Shown: piece after piece, positions 53,554 to 62,310 of the stretch | Numbering within the stretch: the stretch's first letter is position 1 | Layout: the number at the start of each line of letters is the position of its first letter | The notes under the pieces: generated by a model | The model's database searches: none | The model's input: the letters and a program-made list of their open reading frames with translations, nothing else | What the model was told of the DNA's origin: nothing | Program-made: the position numbers and the translations under genes | NCBI RefSeq assembly: GCF_003129565.1 | Contig: NZ_QETF01000001.1 | Span: 1-64,000 of the forward strand | Reading direction: 5' to 3' | DNA: 64,000 bases | Source of the DNA: Salibaculum griseiflavum | Lineage (GTDB): Bacteria > Pseudomonadota > Alphaproteobacteria > Rhodobacterales > Rhodobacteraceae

Positions 53554-53606
53554 AGAGGCCCCGTCATCTGCGGCAGGCGCCGCGAATGAAGAAAGAGACA
53601 GAACAT
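53550..53606 (-). CDS. candidate upstream ORF coupled to rsfS
   Basis: An 18-codon frame (ATG at 53606, product MFCLFLHSRRLPQMTGPL) is preceded by AGGAGG and stops at a TGA that overlaps the rsfS ATG as ATGA. rsfS itself has no good ribosome-binding site, so ribosomes that read the small frame could reinitiate on rsfS. The spacing AGGAGG-ACA-ATG is short (3 nt), which leaves some doubt. Confidence 0.4.
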   Translation of the reverse strand: MFCLFLHSRRLPQMTGPL

Positions 53607-53710
53607 TGTCCTCCTGTATGCGCGCCGCCAAGACCCCGACGCTGGGCTGAAGCAAAGGTAGCAAGCCGCCGGTGACAATTCAATGAATCACGACCTGTCC
53701 CCGCGAACTT

Positions 53711-53783
53711 GCTTCCTCGGGGCATAAATACCGCGGGGGGAGTCGGTCAGGGGCCGACGGGGGCAGAGCCCCTGCACCGAGGA
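53711..53783 (-). repeat. dispersed intergenic hairpin repeat, copy 2
   Basis: Read on the minus strand: AGGGGCTCTGCCCCC, then a spacer, then CTCCCCCCGCGGTATTTATG and CCCCGAGGAAG. This is the same hairpin and GTATTTxTG tail as copy 1 at 44382-44435. It lies between rsfS and the MscS gene, downstream of the latter. A second inverted pair, CTCGG/CCGAG, flanks the whole unit. Confidence 0.7.
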
Positions 53784-53833
53784 GGAGGAACGACGACGAG
53801 ACAGACATGCGTGGCGCAAGCCACTCCGCAAGG

Positions 53834-55180
53834 TCAATCCAGCGCCTTGGTCGATAGTTCCGACCCTTCCAGCATCTTCACCTCGCGCTGCGGGAAGGGG
53901 ATGGAAATGCCGTTTTCCTGGAACGCATCCCAAAGCGCCAGGTAGACATTGCCACGGATATTGGTCAGCCCCTGGGTCGGATCCGTGATCCAGAAGCGCA
54001 GGATGTAATCCACGCTGCTGTCGCCGAACCCCACGATATGACAGACCGGCGGCCGAAAGCTGAGAACCCGGTCCACCGATTTGGCGGCCTCGATGGCGAT
54101 GCGGCGTACATCGTGCGGGTTGTCGCCATAGGCCGTGCCGAAATAGATGTCCAACCGCACGAAATCGTTGGAATGGGACCAGTTGACCACTTGCGTGGTG
54201 ATCAGATCCTCGTTTGGGATCAGGTATTCCTTGCCGTTGCGGGTGGTGATCGAGACATATCGCGCACCCAGCGAGTTGATCCAGCCGAAGGTCTCGCCCA
54301 CGGTGATCACGTCGCCGGGCTTGATCGACTTGTCCATCAGGATGATCACGCCGGAGACGAGGTTCGATACGACCTTCTGCAGGCCAAAGCCGATACCGAC
54401 ACCGATCGCACCCGACAGCACGGCCAGCCCGGTCAGGTCGAAGCCCACGGCCCGCAAACCGATGAAGAAGGCCGCGCCATACAGGACCACCTGGATGAAC
54501 TTGACGGTCAGCTCGCGCATCGACGGGCTGATATCCTCGTTTGCGCGGATACGGGCCGATGTCGTTCGCGACAGGAACCGCGCCGCGAAGAGGAACAGCG
54601 CCAGGATGACGATGGCCTGCAGAACCAGCCAGACCGACAATCGGAACTCGCCGATCGTCAGCGCGATGGAATCGAGCAAGGCGATGCTTTCGTCGGTAAT
54701 TCCCAGGATGTTCAGTGTGACCCAGGCCCATGCCCCCCAGCGGACGATGCTGCGCAACGGGGCATTGCCGATCAGCCGGGTGGCGAAGGTGACAATGAGC
54801 CAGGCGGTTGCGAGGTTGGCGATGATCCCGAGAATATAGGAATGCGACGGCCAGGTGACCTCGCGCATGATCAGCACGGCGCACCATATCAGCACCACGA
54901 ACAACACGCCGCGGAGCCTCTTGTGCAGCACGAGCACACCGCGCAGGCGCCATTTCGGCCAGCCTTCGCGGGCCCGCAGCCATTCGTGCAGCCTGTGTTG
55001 AAGAGGCTTGCCCACCAGGTAGGCCAGCAGGAAAACGCCCAGGGCAATACCGATCTGGTAAGCGTTCCAGGGCCGCAGCAAGGATTCCAGGAAGACCTGC
55101 GCCTGCCCGATCAGGCCTTCGCCGATCTCGGCGATGTCGGCGGCCTGCTCGGCCAGCCCTGGCGTTTCCTCTGGTTCCAT
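53834..55180 (-). CDS. MscS-family mechanosensitive ion channel
   Basis: Inner-membrane osmotic-release channel of 448 residues: about four or five N-terminal spans (AYQIGIALGVFLLAYLVG; VLFVVLIWCAVLIM; LSVWLVLQAIVILALFLFAARFL), the pore helix region LAVLSGAIGVGIGFGLQKVVSNLVSGVIILMDKSIKPGDVI (about 230-270), the beta domain TFGWINSLGARYVSITTRNGKEYLIPNEDL and a mixed alpha/beta end. It has extra spans relative to E. coli MscS (286 residues). Monocistronic on the minus strand, divergent from leuC. Confidence 0.92.
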   Translation of the reverse strand: MEPEETPGLAEQAADIAEIGEGLIGQAQVFLESLLRPWNAYQIGIALGVFLLAYLVGKPLQHRLHEWLRAREGWPKWRLRGVLVLHKRLRGVLFVVLIWCAVLIMREVTWPSHSYILGIIANLATAWLIVTFATRLIGNAPLRSIVRWGAWAWVTLNILGITDESIALLDSIALTIGEFRLSVWLVLQAIVILALFLFAARFLSRTTSARIRANEDISPSMRELTVKFIQVVLYGAAFFIGLRAVGFDLTGLAVLSGAIGVGIGFGLQKVVSNLVSGVIILMDKSIKPGDVITVGETFGWINSLGARYVSITTRNGKEYLIPNEDLITTQVVNWSHSNDFVRLDIYFGTAYGDNPHDVRRIAIEAAKSVDRVLSFRPPVCHIVGFGDSSVDYILRFWITDPTQGLTNIRGNVYLALWDAFQENGISIPFPQREVKMLEGSELSTKALD

Positions 55181-55277
55181 ACTCGTCCCTTTTCAAGACG
55201 TAGCATGTCCTGTGCGCCTGTCATGGGCAAGCCCAACGCCACTTGCGAGACTCGCACCAGAGGTATACATCCCGCCC

Positions 55278-55364
55278 ATGACCCGTGTTTTCGATATGGA
55301 TGATCGCGCGCGCCTGCCCTGGCGGTTTTTCGGCGCCCGGCTGACCATTCTCGCCCGTCTATGA
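55278..55364 (+). CDS. candidate leuC leader peptide
   Basis: A 28-codon frame in the 250-bp gap before leuC, starting MTRVFDMDDR and ending FFGARLTILARL. Four Leu codons (CTG, CTG, CTC, CTA) occur in the frame, three of them in the last nine codons, including CTA, which is otherwise rare here. Seven nt after its stop lies a perfect hairpin GCGCGCC/GGCGCGC (55371-55386). This resembles a transcription-attenuation leader, but the Leu run is short and no T-run follows the hairpin. Confidence 0.4.
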   Translation: MTRVFDMDDRARLPWRFFGARLTILARL

Positions 55365-55370
55365 CGGATC

Positions 55371-55386
55371 GCGCGCCTTGGCGCGC
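55371..55386 (+). promoter_or_regulatory. hairpin in the leuC leader
   Basis: GCGCGCC (55371-55377) and GGCGCGC (55380-55386) form a perfect 7-bp stem 45 bp before leuC and 7 bp after the candidate leader peptide stop. It could be one arm of an attenuator; competing structures were not computed. Confidence 0.4.
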
Positions 55387-55430
55387 CGACCGACACGCCC
55401 CTTCTTCATTCTCAGCCAAAGAGGACACCC

Positions 55431-56837
55431 ATGTCCGGCAAGACACTCTATGACAAGATCTGGGATGCCCATCTCGCCCACGAGGCCGAGGACGGCACCT
55501 GCCTTCTCTATATCGATCGCCACCTCGTCCACGAGGTGACCAGCCCGCAGGCTTTCGAAGGTTTGCGCATGGCGGGCCGCACCGTGCGCGCACCTGACAA
55601 GACCATCGCCGTGCCCGATCACAACGTGCCCACGACGCTGGGTCGCGAAAACCCCGACCAGATGCCCGAGGACAGTCGCATCCAAGTGGCCGCGCTTGAC
55701 AGCAATGCCAAGGAATTCGGCATTCACTACTACCCGGTCAGCGATGTGCGTCAGGGTATCGTGCATATCGTCGGCCCCGAACAGGGCTGGACCCTGCCGG
55801 GCATGACCGTGGTCTGCGGCGACAGCCATACCGCCACCCACGGCGCGTTCGGTGCGCTGGCCCACGGGATCGGCACCTCCGAGGTGGAACATGTTCTGGC
55901 GACGCAAACGCTGATCCAGCAGAAGTCCAAGAACATGAAGGTCGAGATCACCGGCAAGCTTGCGCCCGGCGTCACGGCCAAGGACATCACCCTGTCCGTG
56001 ATCGGCGCCACAGGCACCGCGGGCGGCACCGGCTATGTCATCGAGTATTGCGGTGAGGCCATTCGCGACCTGTCCATGGAAGGCCGCATGACCGTTTGCA
56101 ACATGGCGATCGAAGGCGGCGCCCGCGCCGGCCTGATCGCGCCGGACGAGAAGACCTTCGAATACGTCAAAGGCCGTCCGCACGCCCCGAAGGGCGCTCA
56201 GTGGGAAGCCGCCATGGCGTGGTGGAAAACCCTCAAATCCGATGACGACGCCCATTGGGACAAGGTCGTCACGATCAAGGGCGAAGACATTGCCCCGGTC
56301 GTCACCTGGGGCACCTCGCCCGAGGACGTCCTGCCGATCAACGAGGTCGTCCCGGCCCCAGAGAGTTTCGAAGGCGGTAAGGTCGGCGCGGCCAAGCGCG
56401 CGCTCGATTACATGGGTCTGACCCCGGGCCAGAAACTGTCCGACATCGAGATCGACACGGTCTTCATCGGCTCCTGCACCAATGGCCGGATCGAGGACCT
56501 GCGCGCCGCCGCCGAGATCCTCAAGGGGAAGAAGATCAAGGACGGCATGCGTGCCATGGTCGTGCCCGGGTCCGGCCTTGTCCGCGCCCAGGCCGAGGAG
56601 GAAGGCCTGGCCGATATCTTCAAGGAAGCCGGGTTCGAATGGCGCATGGCGGGCTGTTCCATGTGCCTGGCGATGAACCCCGACCAGCTGTCCGAAGGCG
56701 AGCGCTGCGCCTCTACCTCGAACCGCAACTTCGAGGGCCGCCAGGGCTACAAGGGCCGCACGCATCTCATGTCGCCGGCCATGGCCGCCGCGGCTGCGGT
56801 GACCGGCAAGCTGACTGATATCCGGGAGATGATGTGA
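55431..56837 (+). CDS. leuC: 3-isopropylmalate dehydratase large subunit
   Basis: Aconitase-family subunit with a [4Fe-4S] cluster; with LeuD it isomerises 2- to 3-isopropylmalate in leucine synthesis. The 468-residue product has [13 protein letters not shown] at the N-terminus, [34 protein letters not shown] (about 128-161), the cluster cysteines in [16 protein letters not shown] and [11 protein letters not shown], and [10 protein letters not shown]. The stop overlaps leuD by 1 bp. Confidence 0.97.
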   Translation: MSGKTLYDKIWDAHLAHEAEDGTCLLYIDRHLVHEVTSPQAFEGLRMAGRTVRAPDKTIAVPDHNVPTTLGRENPDQMPEDSRIQVAALDSNAKEFGIHYYPVSDVRQGIVHIVGPEQGWTLPGMTVVCGDSHTATHGAFGALAHGIGTSEVEHVLATQTLIQQKSKNMKVEITGKLAPGVTAKDITLSVIGATGTAGGTGYVIEYCGEAIRDLSMEGRMTVCNMAIEGGARAGLIAPDEKTFEYVKGRPHAPKGAQWEAAMAWWKTLKSDDDAHWDKVVTIKGEDIAPVVTWGTSPEDVLPINEVVPAPESFEGGKVGAAKRALDYMGLTPGQKLSDIEIDTVFIGSCTNGRIEDLRAAAEILKGKKIKDGMRAMVVPGSGLVRAQAEEEGLADIFKEAGFEWRMAGCSMCLAMNPDQLSEGERCASTSNRNFEGRQGYKGRTHLMSPAMAAAAAVTGKLTDIREMM

Positions 56838-57442
56838 TGGAAAAATTCGACAAGCTGACCGGGATCGCGGCGCCCTTGCCGCTGGTGAACATCGACACCG
56901 ACATGATCATCCCCAAGCAGTTCCTGAAAACGATCAAGCGGTCGGGCCTCGGCGTGAACCTCTTTGACGAGATGCGCTATGACCGGCAGGGCAACGAGAT
57001 CGAGGATTTCGTGCTCAACAAGCCAGCCTATCGTGATGCGCAGATTCTTGTCGCGGGTGACAACTTCGGCTGTGGCTCGTCGCGCGAACACGCGCCCTGG
57101 GCGCTGCTGGATTTCGGCATTCGCTGCGTGATCTCCACCAGCTTCGCCGATATCTTTTACAACAACTGCTTCAAGAACGGCATCCTGCCGATCGTCTTGC
57201 CGCAGGAAGACGTCGACAAGCTGATGGACGATGCCGAACGCGGGTCCAATGCCGTTATCACCGTCGATCTGGAAAGCCAGACGATCACCGGCCCCGATGG
57301 CGGCGAGATCTCCTTCGAGGTCGACCCATGGCGCAAGCATTGCCTGCTGAACGGGCTCGACGATATCGGGCTGACGCTGGAAAAAGCGCCGTCGATCGAT
57401 GCTTTCGAAGCCAAGATGAGCGCTGAGCGCCCTTGGGTTTGA
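56837..57442 (+). CDS. leuD: 3-isopropylmalate dehydratase small subunit
   Basis: Swivel-domain partner of LeuC, 201 residues: [26 protein letters not shown] (about 16-41), [27 protein letters not shown] (about 74-100), [19 protein letters not shown] at 56837 shares its A with the leuC stop; the GTG three bases earlier is less likely. A terminator follows 12 bp later. Confidence 0.97.
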   Translation: MEKFDKLTGIAAPLPLVNIDTDMIIPKQFLKTIKRSGLGVNLFDEMRYDRQGNEIEDFVLNKPAYRDAQILVAGDNFGCGSSREHAPWALLDFGIRCVISTSFADIFYNNCFKNGILPIVLPQEDVDKLMDDAERGSNAVITVDLESQTITGPDGGEISFEVDPWRKHCLLNGLDDIGLTLEKAPSIDAFEAKMSAERPWV

Positions 57443-57453
57443 CACAATTGGAC

Positions 57454-57484
57454 AGGGGCCGGTCACGTGGGCCGGCCCTTTTCC
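57454..57484 (+). terminator. Rho-independent terminator after leuD
   Basis: GGGCCGG (57456-57462) pairs with CCGGCCC (57472-57478) and is followed by TTTT. It separates leuCD from the next two genes and from leuB, which therefore need their own promoters. Confidence 0.75.
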
Positions 57485-57660
57485 ACGAGCGGGGCTGAAC
57501 CTCTCTAGTGGTCGGATATCAGCCAGCCGCAACATCTAGACCCCTGCATTTCAATGCTCTGGAATGGTTGCATTGTCGCACCAGTCTTGCCGCAAATCCG
57601 CCCTGATTGCCTGCAACCAGAAACACAGTGTTGCGACACGACTGGGAAGTGGGCAAAATT

Positions 57661-58605
57661 ATGGCAACAACAAGGCAGCCTGGCGCAAGCAAACGGGCAC
57701 ATGCGGAAACAAGGGAGCGGCAACGTATCGCTTCCGGCCGGATTGAGGATAGTGGGGCAGTGGTTTCTCGGATCGCAGGCGCGGTATTCCGCGCGGCATT
57801 GATGGTCATCATGGTGATCCTTCCGTCGCTGTTGGTGACGGGCACGAGCCATGACACCAACCAGACCGTTGCGCTGGTGGCGCTGTTGGCCGCGCTGTTC
57901 ACCTTCGTGGAATACAACTCCGCCTATCCCAGCCTTGTGGAATTCCGTAACGCGCCGCCATTCAATCGCCTGCGCTATGGCGTCTTGTTCCTGATGGTCT
58001 TTTCCATGGCGATGATCGCAAAGGGCAAGACCGACCCCTCGACCATGACCGATCTGTTCTCGGTTTTCGGGGCGCGGCTGGCCGATTTCATGGACTTTCC
58101 CTATTCCCCGGTGCGCCTGGTTGTCCTGATGCTGCCCGACAACGCGCCGGCAGCACTGATCTGGGATGTGCGCACGGCCGCGGGTCTTAGCTATCTTATC
58201 TCGATCGTCGGGCTGATCGCCTTCATCTTGATGCTGCGGCTGAAGAACTGGCCGAACCAGCACGGCGAGGCCTTCAATGTCTGGATCAACCTGCCAACCT
58301 TCGACCCCACCGCTGGCGGCGACGTGGTGCAAAGGCTCGAACGGGACAGCCAGATTAACCTTATCTTAGGATTCCTTCTGCCATTCATCATCCCTGCATT
58401 CGTCAAGTTGGCGTCGGATATGTTCGACCCGATCAGCCTAGCGAATGCGCATACGTTGATCTGGACGATGACCGCATGGGCCTTCCTTCCTGCCAGCTTG
58501 ATCATGAGGGGTATCGCCCTTGCCCGCGTGGCGCAGATGATCTCGGCACAGCGCGAACGGGCCTACCTGCAGGATTCCGAGGAAGGCGAACCCTCTACCG
58601 TCTGA
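57661..58605 (+). CDS. multi-span membrane protein, unrecognised
   Basis: A 314-residue membrane protein: an N-terminal basic cytoplasmic part (ASKRAHAETRERQRIASGR), then about six spans (AALMVIMVILPSLLVTG; VALVALLAALFTFVEY; YGVLFLMVFSMAMIA; YLISIVGLIAFILML; ILGFLLPFIIPAFVKLA; TAWAFLPASLIMRGIALARV). No family recognised. It stands between leuD and leuB together with the EEP gene, an arrangement I recall from other roseobacters, but nothing in its sequence links it to leucine metabolism. Confidence 0.75.
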   Translation: MATTRQPGASKRAHAETRERQRIASGRIEDSGAVVSRIAGAVFRAALMVIMVILPSLLVTGTSHDTNQTVALVALLAALFTFVEYNSAYPSLVEFRNAPPFNRLRYGVLFLMVFSMAMIAKGKTDPSTMTDLFSVFGARLADFMDFPYSPVRLVVLMLPDNAPAALIWDVRTAAGLSYLISIVGLIAFILMLRLKNWPNQHGEAFNVWINLPTFDPTAGGDVVQRLERDSQINLILGFLLPFIIPAFVKLASDMFDPISLANAHTLIWTMTAWAFLPASLIMRGIALARVAQMISAQRERAYLQDSEEGEPSTV

Positions 58606-59681
58606 TCCTGGTATGGGCCCTGTGCCTACAGGGCATGATGGCCACGGCCCAGGAGCGGATCCGCGTCGCCACCTTTGCCGCCCCCCTTAGTCGTGATGGC
58701 CCCGGCCTCCTCTTGCGCGATATCGGCAAGGGCGACGACCCGCAGATCGCGGCCGTTCAGGCGATTATCGACACGGTGGCGCCGAATATCCTTCTGCTGA
58801 CGGATTTCGATCATGATGCCGAACTCGTTGCATTGCGTGCCTTCAACGATGCCTTGGCGCGGCCCTTCGAACATGTCTTCTCGCTCCCGGGCAATGCGGG
58901 GCTTGCGACGGGTCTGGACATGGATGGCAATGGCCGATTGGGCGAGCCGCGCGATGCGCAGGGCTATGGACGTTTCCTCGGGGATGGGGGGCTGGCGCTG
59001 CTGACCCGCTTTCCAGTGATTACCGACCAAATGCGCGACTTCACCACCCTGCTCTGGGCGGACTTGCCCGGCGCGGACATGCCGGTGACCGAGGCCGGGC
59101 CTTTCCCTTCGCCCGAAGCTCAGGCGGCGGCGCGCCTGTCGTCCACCGGCCATTGGGTGGTGCCGCTTCGCATTTCCGAGGACAAGACGCTGACCCTGCT
59201 GGCCTATTCCGCAACGCCGCCGGTCTTCGACGGCCCAGAGGATCGCAATGGCCTGCGCAACAGGGACGAGCTTCGCCTGTGGGTGCAACTGCTGGCCGGA
59301 ACGTTGGGGCCTGTGCCGGATGATCCGCTCGTGCTGCTGGGAAATACCAATCTCGATCCGGTTGACGGGGATGGCTATCGTGACGCCATGGCCGGGCTGC
59401 TGGCCCATCCGCGCCTGCAAGACCCCCAGCCGCAAAGTATCGGGGCCGCATCAGCACCTAGCCCGGGTCATAGCGGCGACCCGGCGCTCGATACCGCCGA
59501 CTGGCGCGAAGAAGGGCCCGGCAATCTGCGCGTCTCGTATGTGCTGCCCAGCCGCGATCTGGGTGTCGCCGGGGCCGGTGTGTTCTGGCCCGCACCCGAT
59601 GACCCGCAAGCGGCCCTGCTCGGCGAGGACGGTCTTGCCGCCGGGCCGCACCGGCTTGTCTGGGTGGATATCATCCGGTAG
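58602..59681 (+). CDS. secreted endonuclease/exonuclease/phosphatase (EEP) family protein
   Basis: EEP-fold protein with IRVATFAAPLSRDGPGLLLRDI, APNILLLTDFDHDAELVALRAFNDAL, GLALLTRFPV, LVLLGNTNLDPVDGDGYRDAM (metal Asn/Asp) and a C-terminal VSYVLPSRDLGV. The canonical H of the family end (usually DH) is not obvious, so activity is uncertain. The first in-frame ATG (58635) falls inside a signal peptide (LILVWALCLQGMMATAQ). CTG at 58602 would start the full signal and overlaps the previous stop as CTGA; there is no ATG, GTG or TTG nearer. I therefore annotate from 58602, with 58635 as the conservative start. Confidence 0.7.
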   Translation: MILVWALCLQGMMATAQERIRVATFAAPLSRDGPGLLLRDIGKGDDPQIAAVQAIIDTVAPNILLLTDFDHDAELVALRAFNDALARPFEHVFSLPGNAGLATGLDMDGNGRLGEPRDAQGYGRFLGDGGLALLTRFPVITDQMRDFTTLLWADLPGADMPVTEAGPFPSPEAQAAARLSSTGHWVVPLRISEDKTLTLLAYSATPPVFDGPEDRNGLRNRDELRLWVQLLAGTLGPVPDDPLVLLGNTNLDPVDGDGYRDAMAGLLAHPRLQDPQPQSIGAASAPSPGHSGDPALDTADWREEGPGNLRVSYVLPSRDLGVAGAGVFWPAPDDPQAALLGEDGLAAGPHRLVWVDIIR

Positions 59682-59885
59682 CCCGGCCAGCATCGCCCTG
59701 AGGCCGAACATCGAAGACGCGTGGCATCCCCAATTGGCTGACCGTGCATGAGGCGATGCGACAGACCCCGCGAATACGCTGGGTTTGGAATGCTCTGGCC
59801 GCCGGGCTGCCACCGTTGGTTTCTTGACCCTTCCGGGGGGACAAGCTAGGCGATGCGGGACGGAATTCTCGAAGGATCTGACCCG

Positions 59886-60992
59886 ATGACAAACCCCTCT
59901 CTGCTTATCCTTGCCGGCGACGGCATCGGCCCGGAAGTCATGGCCGAGGTGAAAAAGATCATCGGCTGGCATGGTGACAAGCGTGGCATCAACTTTGATG
60001 TGAGCGAGGACCTGGTTGGAGGTTCTGCCTATGATGCTCATGGCACGCCGCTGCACGACGACACGATGGCCAAGGCGCAAGAGGTGGACGCGGTCCTGCT
60101 TGGTGCCGTGGGCGGGCCGAAATACGACGACCTCGACTTCAGCGTGAAGCCGGAACGTGGCTTGCTGCGCCTGCGCAAGGAAATGGACCTCTACGCCAAC
60201 CTGCGCCCGGCCCAGTGTTTCGATGCGCTGGCCGATTTTTCCTCTCTGAAGAAGGATGTGGTCGCCGGCCTGGACATCATGATCGTGCGCGAGCTGACCA
60301 GCGGCATCTATTTCGGCGAGCCGCGCGGGATTTTCGAGGAAGGCAACGAACGTGTGGGCATCAATACCCAGCGCTACACGGAATCCGAGATCGAGCGGGT
60401 TGCGCGGTCGGCCTTCGAGTTGGCCAGGCGGCGGGGCAACAAGGTGTGCTCGATGGAAAAGGCCAACGTGATGGAGTCGGGTATCCTGTGGCGTGAAGTC
60501 GTCCAGCGGGTCCATGACACGGAATACCCCGACGTGGAACTGAGCCACATGTATGCCGATGCCGGTGCGATGCAGCTCTGCCGCTGGCCCAAGCAGTTCG
60601 ACGTGATCGTGACGGACAACCTGTTCGGCGACCTTCTGTCCGATGCCGCAGCGATGCTGACCGGCAGCCTTGGCATGCTGCCCTCGGCCAGCCTTGGCGC
60701 ACCCATGGCCAATGGCCGGCCCAAGGCGCTTTACGAACCGGTCCACGGCTCGGCCCCGGACATTGCCGGGCAGGGCAAGGCGAACCCGATCGCCTGCATC
60801 CTGAGCTTTGCCATGGCGCTGCGCTACAGCTTCGACATGGGGGACGAGGCGGACCGCCTGGAAAAGGCGGTGGAGCAGGTGCTGGCCGATGGCAAACGCA
60901 CCGCCGACCTTCTGGGTGAAGACGGCGTGCAGCCCGTCACCACCAGCGAAATGGGCGACGCGATCGTCGAGGCGCTGAACGCCAGCCTCTAG
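59886..60992 (+). CDS. leuB: 3-isopropylmalate dehydrogenase
   Basis: NAD-dependent enzyme that oxidises and decarboxylates 3-isopropylmalate in leucine synthesis. The 368-residue product opens [17 protein letters not shown] (6-22), has [28 protein letters not shown] (about 74-101), the catalytic [14 protein letters not shown] (about 136-149), [12 protein letters not shown] (about 194-205), [22 protein letters not shown] (about 240-261) and [18 protein letters not shown] (about 281-298). It is apart from leuCD by two genes. A terminator lies 20 bp downstream. Confidence 0.97.
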   Translation: MTNPSLLILAGDGIGPEVMAEVKKIIGWHGDKRGINFDVSEDLVGGSAYDAHGTPLHDDTMAKAQEVDAVLLGAVGGPKYDDLDFSVKPERGLLRLRKEMDLYANLRPAQCFDALADFSSLKKDVVAGLDIMIVRELTSGIYFGEPRGIFEEGNERVGINTQRYTESEIERVARSAFELARRRGNKVCSMEKANVMESGILWREVVQRVHDTEYPDVELSHMYADAGAMQLCRWPKQFDVIVTDNLFGDLLSDAAAMLTGSLGMLPSASLGAPMANGRPKALYEPVHGSAPDIAGQGKANPIACILSFAMALRYSFDMGDEADRLEKAVEQVLADGKRTADLLGEDGVQPVTTSEMGDAIVEALNASL

Positions 60993-61011
60993 GAAGACAT
61001 TCTCAAAAAAC

Positions 61012-61042
61012 GGGGCGGTCCAATCGGGCCGCCCCTTTTTTG
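61012..61042 (+). terminator. Rho-independent terminator after leuB
   Basis: GGGGCGGTC pairs in part with GCCGCCCC (GGGGCGG/CCGCCCC, 7 bp) around a 9-nt loop and is followed by TTTTTT. It begins 20 bp after the leuB stop. Confidence 0.85.
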
Positions 61043-61050
61043 TGCCGGGG

Positions 61051-61064
61051 TGTTAGTGCTAACA
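61051..61064. promoter_or_regulatory. inverted repeat upstream of the DMT transporter
   Basis: TGTTAG-TG-CTAACA is a 6-bp-arm palindrome in the 97-bp leuB/DMT gap, 26 bp before the ATG. Its size and position fit a repressor operator near the promoter. No regulator gene is adjacent. Confidence 0.4.
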
Positions 61065-61089
61065 TCGGGAAAATCAAAGGATCGCACCC

Positions 61090-62082
61090 ATGTCCGCAAA
61101 CCTGCGCGGCGCCTTGTTCGCCCTGATGGCCTTCGGGATCTTCGCCACCCATGACGTATTCGTCAAAACCCTCGGGGCCAGCTATTCACCGGTGCAGATC
61201 CTGTTTTTTTCGGTCCTGTTGAGTTTTCCGCTGGCCACGCTGATGCTGATGCGGGATTCCTCGCCGGGCACGCTTCTGCCCGTGCACCCCTGGTGGATGG
61301 CCTTGCGAACCATCGCGACGGTGCTGACCGGTCTTGGCGCGTTCCTTGCGTTCTCTGTCCTGCCGCTGGCCCAGACCTACGCGATCCTGTTCGCGGCGCC
61401 TCTGCTGATCACCATCCTTGCGATCCCGATGCTGGGTGAAACCGTGCGCCTGCGCCGCTGGATGGCGGTGATCGTCGGGCTGGGCGGCGTGCTGGTCGTC
61501 CTGCGGCCCGGCGCGACCGAGATCGGCATCGGGCATATCGCGGCGCTTGTCGCCGCCGTGGGCGGGGCGTTCAACTCGGTCATCGTGCGCAAGATCGGGG
61601 CCGAAGAGCGCCCGGTCGTGATGATGCTCTACCCGATGGTGGCGAATTTCGTGCTGCTGGGCGCGGCCCTCTACTTCGTCTACGAACCTATGCCGATCGA
61701 GCATCTCGGCCTTCTGGCCCTGATCGCGATCTTCGCCTTCATCGCCGGGCGGCTGATCATCGCCGCCTACCAGGCGGGCGAGGCGGCGATTATCGCGCCG
61801 ATGCAGTATTCGCAGATCATCTGGGCCTCGTTCTACGGCTACCAGTATTTCGGTGAAACAATCGACATGCCGACGCTGATCGGCAGTGGGCTGATCATTG
61901 CATCGGGCCTTTACATCGTGCTGCGAGAAAGCCGCGGAGCCCATTCCCGGACAACCCCGGTTCTGCGCACCCGGTCCCGGCACGAGACCGGCACATACCT
62001 TCGCGTCGGCCCGTTCCTGCGCTTCATCGGCAAACATCCGGACAACAGAATCGGTCTTGCAAAAGCCAACCGGCAAGAGTAA
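61090..62082 (+). CDS. DMT-superfamily (EamA) transporter
   Basis: Ten-span inner-membrane drug/metabolite transporter of 330 residues made from two EamA repeats: GALFALMAFGIFATHDVFVKTLG (about 6-28) with ALRTIATVLTGLGAFLAFSVLPLAQTYAILFAAPLLITIL, then IAALVAAVGGAFNSVIVRKIG (about 155-175) and APMQYSQIIWASFYGYQYFGETIDMPTLIGSGLIIASGLYIVLRE. A basic tail of 45 residues follows the last span. Substrate unknown; members export amino acids or metabolites. The stop is 15 bp before a tRNA-Pro gene. Confidence 0.9.
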   Translation: MSANLRGALFALMAFGIFATHDVFVKTLGASYSPVQILFFSVLLSFPLATLMLMRDSSPGTLLPVHPWWMALRTIATVLTGLGAFLAFSVLPLAQTYAILFAAPLLITILAIPMLGETVRLRRWMAVIVGLGGVLVVLRPGATEIGIGHIAALVAAVGGAFNSVIVRKIGAEERPVVMMLYPMVANFVLLGAALYFVYEPMPIEHLGLLALIAIFAFIAGRLIIAAYQAGEAAIIAPMQYSQIIWASFYGYQYFGETIDMPTLIGSGLIIASGLYIVLRESRGAHSRTTPVLRTRSRHETGTYLRVGPFLRFIGKHPDNRIGLAKANRQE

Positions 62083-62097
62083 TTCGCCCCCCACGGT

Positions 62098-62174
62098 CGG
62101 AGTGTAGCTCAGCCTGGTAGAGCACTGTCTTCGGGAGGCAGGGGTCGGAGGTTCGAATCCTCTCACTCCGACCA
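62098..62174 (+). tRNA. tRNA-Pro (CGG)
   Basis: 77-nt cloverleaf with genome-encoded CCA. Acceptor CGGAGTG/CACTCCG with discriminator A, D-arm GCTC...GAGC, anticodon arm CTGTC-TTCGGGA-GGCAG (loop anticodon CGG, one G-T pair), and T-arm GGAGG-TTCGAAT-CCTCT (one G-T pair). Reads CCG proline codons, which are common in this GC-rich DNA. Confidence 0.95.
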
Positions 62175-62207
62175 ATTAAATCATTGCGTTTGGACGAGGA
62201 TTTCGAT

Positions 62208-62225
62208 GGTTGTACATGTACAGCC
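62208..62225. other. palindrome downstream of tRNA-Pro
   Basis: GG-T-TGTACATGTACA-G-CC contains a perfect 12-bp palindrome with near-perfect outer arms, 34 bp after the tRNA in the 136-bp convergent gap before the ABC genes. It could be a regulator site or a weak bidirectional terminator; no T-run is present. There is otherwise nothing recognisable in this gap. Confidence 0.4.
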
Positions 62226-62310
62226 GTATTCTTGTCTGTCGCGATTACGGCCAGTGATGCGCGCGGAAGCGATTTCGCGGGCGATCCGTCTCGATACTGG
62301 CTGCCATTCG

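Noticed and set aside
62098-62225. Integration (att) site at tRNA-Pro
   Set aside because: No integrase gene and no second copy of the tRNA 3' end are in the window; only a palindrome is present.
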